From NCBI RefSeq assembly GCF_000283155.1, contig NW_004454179.1, positions 4,049,738-4,113,737 on the forward strand: 64,000 bases of DNA, in the 5' to 3' direction. The notes beneath the pieces were generated by a model. That model saw only the letters and a program-made list of their open reading frames with translations. It had not been told where the DNA came from and ran no database searches. Positions 11,190 to 22,664 of the stretch are shown here, piece by piece. The stretch comes from Ceratotherium simum simum (Eukaryota; Chordata; Mammalia; Perissodactyla; Rhinocerotidae). The stretch's first letter is position 1. The number at the start of each line of letters is the position of its first letter. Position numbers and translations under genes: made by a program.

Positions 11190-11937
11190 CCATACCACCC
11201 AGTATCTGCCCCACTAACCCCATGCCATCCTCCCCATCTCAGCGTCTGCACAGGTGCTCAGGCTAACAACCTAAGAGTCATCCTTGATTTACTCTTTGTT
11301 CCCGAACATCCAAACCATCAGCAAGTCCATTTGCTCTACTTACAAAATGTATCCTGAATTGGACCACTCCTTAGCATTTCACCTGCCACCACCTTGGAGC
11401 CAGCCACCATTGCACTCATCTCCAGTACTGCTTTCCTGCTTGCATGCCCTGTAATCCACTCTCCACTCAGCAGCCAGAGTGTTCTTTTATAAACATAAAT
11501 TAGCAGATCCGGTTACTGAAAATCCCCCAGTGGCTTGCCTTTGCGTTTGGAATGAGATCCAAAGTGTCAAGACCCTGCATGATTTTGCAGGGTTGCAGAT
11601 TTCTCCAACCTAACTTAACACCACCCACCCCTTTCTCTGGCTCTGTTCCAGCCACACTGACCTTCCTTCTGTTCCTGAACATACCGAACCTGTTTTGTCC
11701 ACACGGCCTTTGCACTTGCTATTCCCTCTGCTTAAGACCTTCTTCCCCCAGGTCATACCACAGCTGCTGTCTTCTCTTGGTTATGTCTCAGCTCAGAAGT
11801 CAAGGAAGCCATTCACTTGTTTACTTTTTTTCTTAGAAACTTGTTTAACTTGCTCATTGCGATATATCGGGTTCTTCACAAAGTGCCAGCTATGTAGTAA
11901 ATGCTCAATAAATAAGTATTTAATGAATGAATAATGC
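11190..11937 (+). mobile_element. LINE-2 fragment with 3' end, sense
   Basis: About 750 bases with CACACGGCCTTTGCACTTGC, CTGGCTCTGTTCCAGCCACA and the terminal TAAATGCTCAATAAATAAGT, an ancient L2 in sense orientation ending in a TGAATGAATAA tail. Reading frames are broken. A further weak L2-like antisense piece follows to about 12050. Confidence 0.85.
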
Positions 11938-12119
11938 TAATTGATGTTAACAATTACTTATTGAAATAGGTGCTGTTAGAGATACAAAGAAAAGCAAGAC
12001 GGCCCTTTGTTCGAGGAATTTACGAGCTAGTTCAAGACATATAAGACATAAAATATTGAATAAATATACACATTTAAAAAAAGCAATGCAAAGCATCTAA
12101 CCACATGAGAGACTGTGGT

Positions 12120-12365
12120 TAGAGAAGTGCCATGCATTAGTGGAAAGAGTGTGATTCTATTGCTAAGTCTGGATTTGAGTCCAGGTTCTGCCACTTACTC
12201 AGGAGGAGACTCTGGGCAAGTAAGTGACATAAACTGATTTCAGCTTCATATTTCTCACCTATAAAATGGGATAATTTTATCAACTTCACATAGTTATTGG
12301 AACATTTAAGGAAGATAACGTATATAAGATCACCTAGCACAGGATAGGTATTCAGTGAATGATAA
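12120..12365 (+). mobile_element. MIR SINE, sense
   Basis: AGTCCAGGTTCTGCCACTTA, CACCTATAAAATGGGATAAT and AGCACAGGATAGGTATTCAG follow MIR nearly end to end. Confidence 0.8.
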
Positions 12366-12847
12366 CTAGTATGGTCCATGTCAGATGAGAGACAAGGATT
12401 GTATGTACTATGAGAGTGGAAGAGAGAGACCACACAGGGACATTGCCCTGAAGGATGACCAAAGATGTCAGAGTCTCAGAGATTGGAAAGGCTTTTCCAG
12501 ACACAATTATGAACTTTATCATTGATGAGGTTTCAGAGGTTATGTTATGTACTCCTATCATCTACCAAGTATAGGAATCTCTCCCTTGCAGATTTTTACC
12601 CAGCTTTTGCTAAAAATTTTTAAAGACAGTTCACTCCATTTCAATGAGCCTATTATATTGGTGGAGCTCAACATAATGTATGTCTGATTCTTTGCAGAGT
12701 GCCAGCTGTCAAAGTTGTCTTTCACGTTAAAATTGTCTCTAACAGAAATTGTGTCGTCCTTTGGTTTTGTTCTCTTGAGGCTAGACATTCCCCGTATTGT
12801 CAAAACTTACCTCATGTTTCAATATCCCTCTTAAAAATGAGGCTCTC

Positions 12848-13152
12848 GGGCCGGCCCGGTGGCTTAGCGGTTAAGTGCGCGTGCTCCGCTACTGGCGGCC
12901 CGGGTTCGGATCCCGGGCGCGCACCGACACACTGCTTCTCCGGCCATGCTGAGGCCGCGTGCCACATACAGCAACTAGAAGGATGTGCAACTATGACACA
13001 CAACTATCTACTGGGGCTTTGGGGAAAAAAAAAAGGAGGAGGATTGGCAATAGATGTTAGCTCAGGGCCGGTCTTCCTCAGCAAAAAAAAAAAAGAGGAG
13101 GATTAGCACGGATGTTAGCTCAGGGCTGACTTCCAAAAAAAAAAAAAAAAAA
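12848..13152 (+). mobile_element. ERE SINE, long-body type, plus orientation
   Basis: Full-length copy with a tRNA-like head. The A box is TGGCTTAGCGG and the B-box-like stretch is GGTTCGGATCC, the internal RNA polymerase III promoter pattern. The body contains AACTAGAAGGATGTGCAACT, and the tail has two TGTTAGCTCAGG units before a long A run. The target-site duplication AAAAATGAGGCTCTC lies at 12833-12847 and 13153-13167. Confidence 0.96.
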
Positions 13153-13379
13153 AAAAATGAGGCTCTCTTCTCTGTTCTGAGACTCTCCCTTCTTGCATTT
13201 GGGTCATTCTCATGCTCTTAATGCCTGCTAATTTGATTACTTTCTTCTGTCAGCTGTGTCTGTTTATTAGCCCAGCCAAAGGTCAGCTGAAACCCCTAGG
13301 CAAATGGCTGTCAAGCTCATCTCTTCTCTGTGCATAGATTGTTTTATTCATTGTTTTCTTACATGGATGTAATATTTTA

Positions 13380-13639
13380 TGTTTTTGTTTTGTTTTGTTT
13401 TGTTTTGTGAGGAAGATCAGCCCTGTGCTAACATCTTCCAATCCTCCTCTTTTTTTTGCTGAGGAAGACTGGCCCTGGGCTAACATTCGTGCCCATCTTC
13501 TTCCACTTTATAGGGGACGCCGCCACAGCATGGCTTGCCAAGCGGTGTGTCGGTGCGTGCCTGGGATGCCAACTGGTGAACCCCGGGCCGCCGCAGCGGA
13601 GCGCGCACACTTAACCACTTGCGCCACCGGGCCGGCCCC
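13380..13639 (-). mobile_element. ERE SINE, short-body type, minus orientation
   Basis: The reverse complement begins GGGGCCGGCCCGGTGGCGCA at 13639. The body is the short type and the tail contains a TTTTG/CAAAA simple run. Flanks share AATATTTTA at 13371-13379 and 13640-13648. It lies only 227 bp downstream of the ERE at 12848 and points toward it. Confidence 0.95.
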
Positions 13640-14125
13640 AATATTTTAAGTCTACTAAATTTTATCTTTTTGGACATTCAAGCCTGTCAAAATAATTTTT
13701 AATCTTAATTCAGTTATGTGTTGAATTATCTTCCACTCCTGATTTTTTTTTATATTCAGGTTTGGTAAATGTGTCTCATATATATTTATTCAAATTGTTG
13801 GTAAAAATGTCAAACCAAATAGGAATTAATGGAAAGCCCTATGGCACATCACTAGTGACTACTCATCAGGTTGGCCTTGAACCATTAATGCCCTCTTTGC
13901 TAAGTGTTTTAAGCTAGACATGAATTTCCTTAATGCCACGATCATCCGACAGATGTTTCACATTTTGTCTCTAGGTATAACTTAAGATACTCTGTGAAAT
14001 AATTCCCAAAACCAAGACACATCCTTGATACGCAAGTAAAATTATCATCTCAAAAAGAAATTTAAAAATTGCTTAATTTGATAATTAGCTGCTTGAGGAT
14101 ATCTAATTTTTCTCCCATTTCCTCA

Positions 14126-14152
14126 GATGATGATGATGATGATGATGATGAT
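14126..14152 (+). repeat. (GAT)n trinucleotide repeat
   Basis: Nine uninterrupted GAT units (GATGATGATGAT...), likely length-variable. It would read as an Asp run if translated, but no gene is here. Confidence 0.95.
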
Positions 14153-14179
14153 AGAGAAATTAGTAATGTAGCCCCTGTT

Positions 14180-14420
14180 AATTCTGTGCCTTGCGCTGGC
14201 TACTGTGCCAAACACTTTGCATACCTAATCACATTTAGCTTTTGTGTAACCCTAAAAGATGGGAATCGTTGCTTTATTTAGCAAATAAGAAAACTGAGAT
14301 TCAGAAAGGCTACGTAATTTGCCCAATATCACATAACTAGAAAGTGACTAAGCCAAGAAGAAACTCAGGGTTTTGTGACCTCAAAGCCCAAACTCTTTGT
14401 CATATCGCTATACAGATAGA
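14180..14420 (-). mobile_element. MIR SINE, antisense
   Basis: GGCTACTGTGCCAAACACTT, AAGAAAACTGAGATTCAGAA and CCCAATATCACATAACTAGA form an antisense MIR. Confidence 0.8.
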
Positions 14421-16617
14421 CCTATGCATCTAGTTGCACAATAAATACTTGCCATGGGAAATACCATGAATAAAGAAATGGGGGCATAAAATGCTGGTTT
14501 GTTTGAGGGATTTGGGTGGTAACCGAGTAAGACCAGAGCAGCATCTCCAAAGTGAGTTGTGTGGGCTGTCAGTATGCATTCTATGGAAAAATAGCGCCCT
14601 ATGGTCTAACACATGCCACATGCTGGGAAAACAATGATAACAAAGTGGTCTTTTTCGTTGCAGGACTTCTCAGGTCATTTATTGTGCCAATGTACATTGG
14701 GACTCTCAAAATGCAGCATTTCACAAACATATTTGAGTACTGAGTGCCTGTAGGCCCAGTACCTATTACAGAACATGCTTGGGAAACTGTGTTGTGTAGG
14801 GGAGGTAGGTGGGTCTGTCATATAGGGAGAAGGTGGTTCTGGGCCTTAATGCCTCAGCCTCCCAAAGCTGTTGGCCATGAATCCCTCAAGAGCTGGAAAA
14901 GGAACAAGGAAGGAAGTGAGGCTTCAGCTCTAGGTCAAAGCAGGGCAGATTCTGTGGAAGAAGAGGTCTGGGTCCCTCCTGTCCTGGCACATGGATCTAG
15001 GCCACATAGACTTACAAAGTGAGAACTTAATCTCATGATTTGGATGTCATAAGCCTCACTCGAACACAAGTTTCATTCTTTTATCATTACACTTCATACT
15101 TTAAAAATTATACACACACTGAAATTATGTATAAATCATTAGGGTAGAAAACACTCAGCACTGGCCTTGAAAAATGCAGCCAAGAAGTTTGTGGGGATTT
15201 CCAGCCACCACACCTGTCTCTTCTGTTCTCTGTCCCCTCTCCCTCTTTCCTGGGTACTCACAGCCACCATGAGACCCCCAATTCGTGTTCAAGTGAAAGC
15301 TTGAGAAGTCCAGAAATAGAGACACTTTTAATTTGTTGTTATGAGTCGTTTTGTGACTTGTAAAATATTTTCTTCAGTGAAAAGTAAAATCATCATATAT
15401 TTGTGGCCATTCTTTATTTAGATCAATCAAATATATAAATGCAACGGATACTCCTCAGAAGTAGAGGAAAAAAATCTGTATATTTATAGTTCTTCAATCT
15501 AATACTTTCTAAGATGCTTTGTATTGCTTATGTAAAATATGATTTATTAATCTTTAGCTGGAGAAACCAGCAGCCAATCTTGGGGAAAATTTTTAAGGTA
15601 TACTTAAATTAAAACCCTTAATCAAATGATGGACACTTTTATACCGTGCCTTTATACTTATGCAGAGCTTTTTGCATGTGTTATCTCATTTTGTCTTTAT
15701 AGGCCATTCTAATTTGGATCTGGGGCTCAAATCTGTTCTTCTGACTCCAAGTCCAGGGTTCTCCCCCTCGATCACTGTTGCCTTTCACTCCTGCTGTGTA
15801 TCTAGCACTTTGATACATACTCCTAGAGTTTAGCTTTTCCTAAAAATTGTTCTGCAGAACCCTGGTTTCTCAACCTGTTCTGGAGGAGAAAGGAAAAAAC
15901 AAAAAGATTCGTGGCTCAACACCTTTCAGAAACACTTTTGCAGCTCTTTTCCCCTCGTGTGTTGATAGTCTCAAAGCATATTAGCATATGGAAGGCTACA
16001 GAAGTCCAGCAATAAGGACACTTAATTCACCAGCATTTCTCAAACATATTTCACCTGGAACTTTATATTCCTGCTCTTTGTCTAGTTTTGCTGAGCACAC
16101 TGTTCTTGAAACTACCGAAGACAAAAAATATTAAGAAACAAAAAATACACATGCGAAATCTGACACGCATTCCAGCCTTCCTCCCCTCTTCCCCCTTAGG
16201 ATGAGGGCTCCAGGTCAGTTCGGGCTGGACAGTGCTAAGGTGGTTGAAATGAATGAATGGCAAAGAGGTGGATGGCAGGGAGGACATTTCAAGTGAGAGA
16301 ACCAGCTTGATCAAACATATTCTGGGCAGGATTGTGCATGATGGATTGAAGAGGAAGCCTGGGTGCAGGAAGACCCAGCAGAGAATTGGAGCAAACAACA
16401 GGAGGTGACAAGGGGCCTACTATAAGATGTGAGAATAAAAGGGGAAAATTGCTCCCGATTGTTTAGAAAAAAGAACCCCAGCAGTGCAGTGACGGATTGG
16501 GTAGGAAGGCTGAATGAGAAAGGAGGGTCAAGACTGACTTCAGGCCTTCAAGGCAGGGTGTTTGGAACACACGGGGCACCTGTGACAGCATCTGGGCAGT
16601 TACAAAAACCATCAAGA

Positions 16618-16868
16618 CGGTCAAGAGCACATGCTTTGATTCAGACATACTAGGGTTCAAAATTGGACCCTGTTACTTATTAGCACAGTGGATTTGGCCA
16701 AATTACTTTACTTCTCTGAGCCTATTTCCCCAGCTGTAAAAGGGAGCAAGAGTAGTTTCCTCATTGGTTGTTGTAAAGATTAAGTAAGATAATGAATCCT
16801 TAGCTCAGGATAGTGCCTAGCACAGTGTTTAGGTACTCAACAAATGTTAATTGTTATTTCTGTTATTA
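16618..16868 (+). mobile_element. MIR SINE, sense
   Basis: AAGAGCACATGCTTTGATTC, TTACTTCTCTGAGCCTATTT and AGTGCCTAGCACAGTGTTTA are in MIR order. Confidence 0.8.
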
Positions 16869-17527
16869 CTATCACCATCATCATCATATTCGATTTGGGA
16901 CACGCAGGTTTTAGGATGAGAGTAAAGTAAGATCTTTAAATGGATGCCCTCTAGGTAGTGGGAGGTAGGAGTCTGGAGCTCAGGTACTAGGAGATCGAGG
17001 CTACAGACACAATTTGGGAATAATCCCCATAGAAGGGATGGGTGAGCCACCAGAGTTAATCTGTTTTCTAAGACGTCAAGTGTGAGAGAGCTCACAGCCT
17101 CCAAGAATCAAGCTTTGGTAACACACACTGCCATGGCAGATGAAAGGATCCATTGAGAAAGAGAATGTGGGCATCACAAGAGAATCAGGCAATGTGGGTG
17201 ATGAAAACCAAGGAGGAAAACCTTCCCAGATGAGTATCACATTATCCTGAGCCAGCGAAGTTGAAAAGTGCACTGACAGAGAGTCCAGAATGGTGAACAG
17301 GTCACAGGATGACGTAGCATTACTCATGTCTCCTCTAAACTGGGCACACCTGAAGTGTTGTATTCTGATGCCAAATTTGCAGAAGGATTTCTATAGACCA
17401 GAGTAGAGAGGACACTAAAAAACATGTAGAACAAGTGACAAGTGAAGAAACTTGAACTATTTTCCCAAGGTGGGAGACTTCTAATGTGGTCAGGGTGGTA
17501 CATTTTAGTATTTGAAGGGTTGCCATG

Positions 17528-17776
17528 GGGGCCGGCCCGGTGGCGCCAGCGGTTAAGTGCGGGCGCTCCGCTGCAGCAGCCTGGGGTGTGTCGGTTTGGA
17601 ACCCCGGGTGTGCATTGACACACCGCTTGGCAAGCCGTGCTGTGGCGGCGTCCCATATAAAGTAGAGGAAGATGGGCATGGATGTCAGCCCAGGGCCAGT
17701 CTTCCTCAGCAAAAAGAGGAGGATTGGCAGATGTTAGCTCAGGGCCGATCTTCCTCACACACAAAAAAAAAAAAAA
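17528..17776 (+). mobile_element. ERE SINE, short-body type, plus orientation
   Basis: Head GGGCCGGCCCGGTGGCGCC, short body (CCCATATAAAGTAGAGGAAG), two tail units and an A-rich end. A 15-bp target-site duplication, TGAAGGGTTGCCATG, is perfect at 17513-17527 and 17777-17791. Confidence 0.96.
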
Positions 17777-17997
17777 TGAAGGGTTGCCATGAAGATAAAG
17801 TTGAGTTATTCTTTGTGACTTTAGCAGGCAGAACTAGGTCCAGTCATTTCATCTTGGCCTTAGAACAGGCTGCCTCCTGAGGCAGTGAACTTCTTGTAAC
17901 TGGAGATATTTCACCCAGAGCCTGGCTGGCTGTCTGCAAAGCTGGAAAGAAACTCCTGGTTGGGTTGGGAAGTTGACCTAGGTCACCCTATGGCCTT

Positions 17998-18310
17998 GGG
18001 TTGAATCCGTCCCACCACCTGTTTTTGTACAGCTTATGAGCTAAGAATGGCTATTGCATTTTTAAATGATTTTTAAAAATCAAATGAAGAAGAATACTTT
18101 GTGATAGGTGAAAATGGTATGAAATTCAAATTTCAGTGTCCATAAATAAGATTGTGTTGGAACACAGTCGTGCTCATTCATTTACATACTGTGGCTGGTT
18201 TTGCACTACAATGGTGGGGCTGAGTAGTTGCAACAAAGAATGAATGGCTCACAAAGCCTAAAATATTTATCATCTGGCCCTTTACAGAAAAAGTTTGCCA
18301 AGAAGTTTGA
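17998..18310 (+). mobile_element. hAT-like DNA transposon fragment
   Basis: CACCTGTTTTTGTACAGCTT, AAATTTCAGTGTCCATAAAT, TTGGAACACAGTCGTGCTCA and CATCTGGCCCTTTACAGAAA belong to a familiar mammalian DNA transposon with a palindromic end. I place it in the hAT class with moderate confidence and do not name the family. Confidence 0.65.
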
Positions 18311-20114
18311 GATCATCTGGTGGCCTTTTTTCAACTGGGAGATTCTGTGAGGGAGAAAAGTTTTTGCCTTAGATTTGGGTAGAAGGTCATGGATCACTTG
18401 GAAACCATCATTGCAATAGTCTGCAGGGATAGAAACCAGGGTACAGTGGTGAGAAAATGTAGATAATGGATTGGGAATACTTGTGTGAGAAGTCTGACAG
18501 AAAACAAAGGTGAAAACGGGTGGCGGCTCATCAGACCAGCCCAGTACAGGGAAGGTAGTTTGGGAGGGAGAGGAAGATGTACTATAAGTTTGTGTGAAAA
18601 GAGAGACATAAAAACTTTTCCTGTGCTTGATGAACCCAGTGGTATTCTTAGTATCTGCTTTATTTTATGGCACAGTTATACATATCTGTTGTCATATCTC
18701 TCAGCAAGAGGGGATTTTCTAAATGTTCTTGTTTATAAATGTGCAGAAAATTTTTGCACAGAGAGTCATGCTTTTGTTGGCCAAAGAAAGTGAACACTTG
18801 CTGATTTTCTGGCAATCCTAACAAAAATACTGAAGTGTATTTATACTCTGGAGGCCAAAATGAGTTTCAAAATGACAGTACTCAGATACATAATCAGCCC
18901 AGCTTTCCTCTTCTGCCTCCATTGGGTTTAACAACTTTGTCAAATCCCTTCCTCTGAAATCCACTTCGGCAAGTGAGATGAAACTAATTCTCTCTGCTGC
19001 CACATAAACACAGGCGGGTTTTCCTGCTGGGCTCTCAAAAACTTGGTCCCTAACCAATGGATGAGATAAGCAGAATAAATCCACGGAAAGTGTGGTATGA
19101 AACTGTCTTTTTTTAAAAGCAAATTTTTTATGACTTCTTAGAGCATGACTTCCTTATTAACATTTCATACCATCACAAAAATGTTTACTTCACACTGTTT
19201 TAAAGCATAATAGTATTCAAGTAGAATTTCAAGCCAGACACAGGAACTTAGTTACTGTTCTTATTCCAAACAAAGCAAGATACCTGTTGTGTAGTCCAAT
19301 ATAAGTAACTGTTTGTGATCTGTGCCAGTGAGGGAACCAGATATTCTGCTTGTAAAAATCCACACAGAACCAAATATCCCCCTTTGGCTAATAGTTTTGC
19401 CATCCTTTCCCAGGGGAATTATGTGACAACTGTTAACAAGCAGCTACATTCATCCATTTGGTTTTCACATTCCTTCCTTGTCCCTGTGACCATACCAAGA
19501 GATATTGTCACCAAATAATTACCCCAAGAAACTCAAGGGAGGTTTCAGAAACATTTAACTGTTTCTCCAAATTGTTTTTTTTCTTGTTGTTGTTAAGAGA
19601 TGCAATCACCAACCACCCTGAACCAGACTGAGCCCCACCGCAGGAGCAGCACCTGCAGAGGTGAGCCAGGAGGTGCCAGCTGGGCTTGCACAAGCGAATG
19701 CCCACCTCTCCCCTTTGAATATTCATTCCGCATCCAAAATAAAAGACCCCTGTTTTCATGCGCTAAAGGAAAGCCAGGACTTTGAAAATGATTCCGTGTG
19801 GCCTCCTGTTTGCTGCAAATAAGCTCTACTTTGTGTGACAGCTACTTCTGGTGGAGAATCTGATTTTAACTTGCCAGGAGGCAAACGCACTTTGGTTTGG
19901 TAAAAAACCTCTCTGCTCCTCATTTGTTAGTAGCTCCTTATCGCCAACCGAATAGTGTTTAGGCATTTTAGCCACATTCAAGAAGCTCTACCATGTACCT
20001 GTCCAGTTTTCTCCCACGTTAATCTCTCATGCCCCTTTCGCGTCTATCAGCCCGATGACTCACTGTCACATTCTGTGGGAAGTGATTCCAGGGGGCACCA
20101 TTCACATAGTGTAC

Positions 20115-20385
20115 AAAACAGCAGCTCTGAATGAGAGTACTGGCTCTGAAATTTGAGTTCAAATCCCAATTCCACCACTTACTGTCTGTGTGACCCCAGG
20201 CAAGTTTCTTAACCATGCTATACCTTGGTCTCCTCATCTATAAAATGGTGCTAATAATACCGACCTAACAAATAGGGTGGTTGCAAGAATCCAAAGAGAT
20301 AATTTAGGGGAATGTGTTTGCCACAGTAATTGATCTAGACTCAAGAACTCAATAAATAACTAGTGATGAAGATAATAATTCTAGA
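20115..20385 (+). mobile_element. MIR SINE, sense
   Basis: AATTCCACCACTTACTGTCT, TGACCCCAGGCAAGTTTCTT and CCTCATCTATAAAATGGTGC are diagnostic MIR phrases. Confidence 0.85.
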
Positions 20386-20497
20386 AAACTAATAACTCTG
20401 GATCACTTACTTTGAGAAAAGATAAGAAAGTTTTCCTTGCTTCCAATATTATAACATTTTAAGATCTCCATTTAGCAGACATCAAAAAGTCTGGGGA

Positions 20498-20645
20498 GGG
20501 CCGGCCCTGTGGCTTGGTGGTTAAGTGCGCGCGCTGCAATGCTGGTGACCCGGGTTCGGATCCCGGGTGCGCATCGAGGCACCACTTCTCCGTCCATCCT
20601 GAGGCCGAGTCCCACATACAGCAACTAGAAGGATGTGCAGCTATG
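20498..20645 (+). mobile_element. ERE SINE, 5' part, cut by an assembly gap
   Basis: Head GGGCCGGCCCTGTGGCTTGG with a recognisable B-box-like GGTTCGGATCC and the long-type body up to AGAAGGATGTGCAGCTATG, where the N run starts. The left target-site copy AAAAAGTCTGGGGA is at 20484-20497; the matching right copy is at 20858-20871, beyond the gap and beyond an L1-like 3' end. Confidence 0.9.
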
Positions 20646-20745
20646 NNNNNNNNNNNNNNNNNNNNNNNNNNNNNNNNNNNNNNNNNNNNNNNNNNNNNNN
20701 NNNNNNNNNNNNNNNNNNNNNNNNNNNNNNNNNNNNNNNNNNNNN
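20646..20745. other. Assembly gap of exactly 100 N
   Basis: One hundred N bases, a common placeholder for a gap of unknown size. The true missing length may be far larger or smaller. It breaks an ERE, so reads inside repeats probably could not be bridged. Confidence 0.98.
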
Positions 20746-20831
20746 GGAGAATCACAATACATATAAACATAAAGGCTCTGATGTACACCTGAAATTTTTA
20801 CAATGTTATAAACCAATGTTACTGCAATAAA

Positions 20832-20857
<26 letters not shown>
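20746..20857 (+). mobile_element. L1-like 3' end with poly(A), right of the assembly gap
   Basis: The segment GATGTACACCTGAAATTTTT, then ACAATGTTATAAACCAATGT and CAATAAAC, with a poly(A) of about 30, has the form of an L1 3' end in laurasiatherian mammals, not of an ERE tail. Its A run is followed directly by the right copy of the target-site repeat belonging to the ERE at 20498. It may be an L1 inserted in the ERE's A tail, a chimeric insertion, or a misjoin. Confidence 0.6.
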
Positions 20858-20868
<11 letters not shown>

Positions 20869-21162
20869 GGAAATGGAGATCACCATTTTGAATAGTACAA
20901 CATACCCATGTGGGCCATTTGAATGATAACAAAGGTTGTAGGTAGATAGAGCTACTGATATTAGGGTTGGTTCTACCATCTGTATCTGGATTCATAGAAT
21001 AGAGAGACCACATCTAAAGTATAAAGTATAAAGTTTTCTAACATCTTTAACCCATGCCTTTTTTCAAAATGTTAAAAAAACCCTCATATCCACATTTAAT
21101 GTGATTTGAAATTTCAAAATACAGTTGATAGCATAAATAAAAGCATTTATAATGCTGAATAT

Positions 21163-21189
21163 ACATGAAATATTAAAAATATTTCATGT
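21163..21189. repeat. Short perfect inverted repeat (12-bp arms, 3-nt loop)
   Basis: ACATGAAATATT at 21163-21174 and its exact reverse complement at 21178-21189, spaced by AAA. AT-rich, so less surprising than the palindrome at 7487. Confidence 0.9.
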
Positions 21190-21804
21190 TCTTCTCTCCC
21201 CTGCCTGCCCTGCTCCAACCTTGGCCGGGACTGTCATCACCCTCCTCCCCAAGGTGAGAAGCACAGTCAGAGAGAAAGGGTGGTGGGCTGGTCCAGATTC
21301 CACATGACGTCTAATGGTGCTCTTCTAGTTCTAGAAGTTTATGATTTAGGGACTAAGTGTCCAAACTCTGGAGATCCAAGTCTTTCTCCTAACAAGAAAG
21401 AAGTCCCTGTGTAAAGGGATACAATGAGAGATGACATGGGAACAGAAGTTTGGGTCCGGGAATGTCACTCTAAGAGTCGGGGTTTTTTTGAAGAAGAAAA
21501 GTGACATATCATGACATGTCACATTTGAGGAGGATAACACCACACCCAGTGATTCCCTTTCTCTTGGGAATTTGAGACTAGTTATGGGAGGGGGGGAGAT
21601 GATATTCTATCAGCAATATAACTCCCTGAGGATTTCAAAAACTTCTCTCTTAGAAATTCTTAAGAAAACAATACACACTCATCTGCTCGGGATAGTTTTA
21701 GGATTCAGTTAGATAGCTGAACTATGGGTGTCAGATCTTGATTTCACGGAATTTCTTCCTTATCTGTACCATGAATCTAAAAAACGCCAAAGAAACTTTT
21801 AACA

Positions 21805-22100
21805 AGATCATGAGTCTGGAATCTTCGTTTTGCCTCTAGCCAGCCATGTGAACAAATCCTTTAGCCTCTGGGCATCAGTTTCTGCCCTGTAAGACAAAGG
21901 ATAAGACCAGATGACCCACAATGTCCCTTAGAACCTGAACTCTGGAGTCTGATCTCCCCAAGTTTGAATCCTATCTGTGTTGTTTATGTGATTTAAGTTA
22001 CTAAGTCTTTCTAAGCCTCCCTTTGCCCATTTGTCAAATGAAGATAATACTTCCTTCTAGGTAGAGTTGTTGTGATCAATAGATGCCATCTATTGTTATT
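21805..22100 (+). mobile_element. Two successive MIR-like fragments, sense
   Basis: AGCCTCTGGGCATCAGTTTC near 21860, then a second start at GAACTCTGGAGTCTGATCTC with GCCTCCCTTTGCCCATTTGT. Two partial MIRs in the same direction. Confidence 0.6.
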
Positions 22101-22664
22101 GTAATCCTCTGATGCTTAATGTATAAGGTAAACTGTGTGTAATATTGAATCCAAAATATCCTATATGCACTACCCACTTGCTATACCCCTATTTGCAGAA
22201 AAGGAAGGGAGAAGAACCGAGTCTGCCAGTCAACAGCCAAGGCCCTGGGCTCAGGGGCTTGGGTTCTATGGCATAGGGGTGACAGGGAGTGTTCTTCTAT
22301 TGCTATAGCGTATATATTTTAGCATGAAGTGTTCTCCTCTTCATTCTTTTCAAGTAGTGATTTCTTGTCTGATCCACTCTCAGCCTGGTTGTTACAGTGG
22401 GGCAGAGCCCCCCGAGGAGAAGCAGCTCACCCCCAGCTCCAAGTGAGGGGGAACTTCTTAGGATAACAGAGAAGGATGAATGGCCTGCCTTTCATGGGAG
22501 AGACTTAGGGAGAAAGGGCCCCACTCAGGCATAATGAGGGGGTACTGCTCAGCCCAGAATGCCCAATACCCGTTCTCGTCTGCTTTCTCTTCTCCTGGCA
22601 ACACTTCTTTTTTGTTTGTTTGTTGTTTTCAGTATGATTTTTCATACTGAAACACTGAAAACTG

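Noticed and set aside
12848..12930. tRNA genes at ERE heads
   Set aside because: The A box and B-box-like pattern come from the SINE's tRNA ancestry. The copies lack a full cloverleaf, are followed by SINE body and A tails, and carry target-site duplications.
12699..13106. A 135-codon open frame and many 60-110 codon frames such as those at 17324-17764, 52258-52530 and 57737-58033
   Set aside because: They are read through ERE SINEs, whose GC-rich heads and repeated tails are open by chance on both strands and give the same peptide phrases at every copy.
20514..20792. Open frames running through the N block
   Set aside because: The N bases are an assembly gap and carry no coding information.
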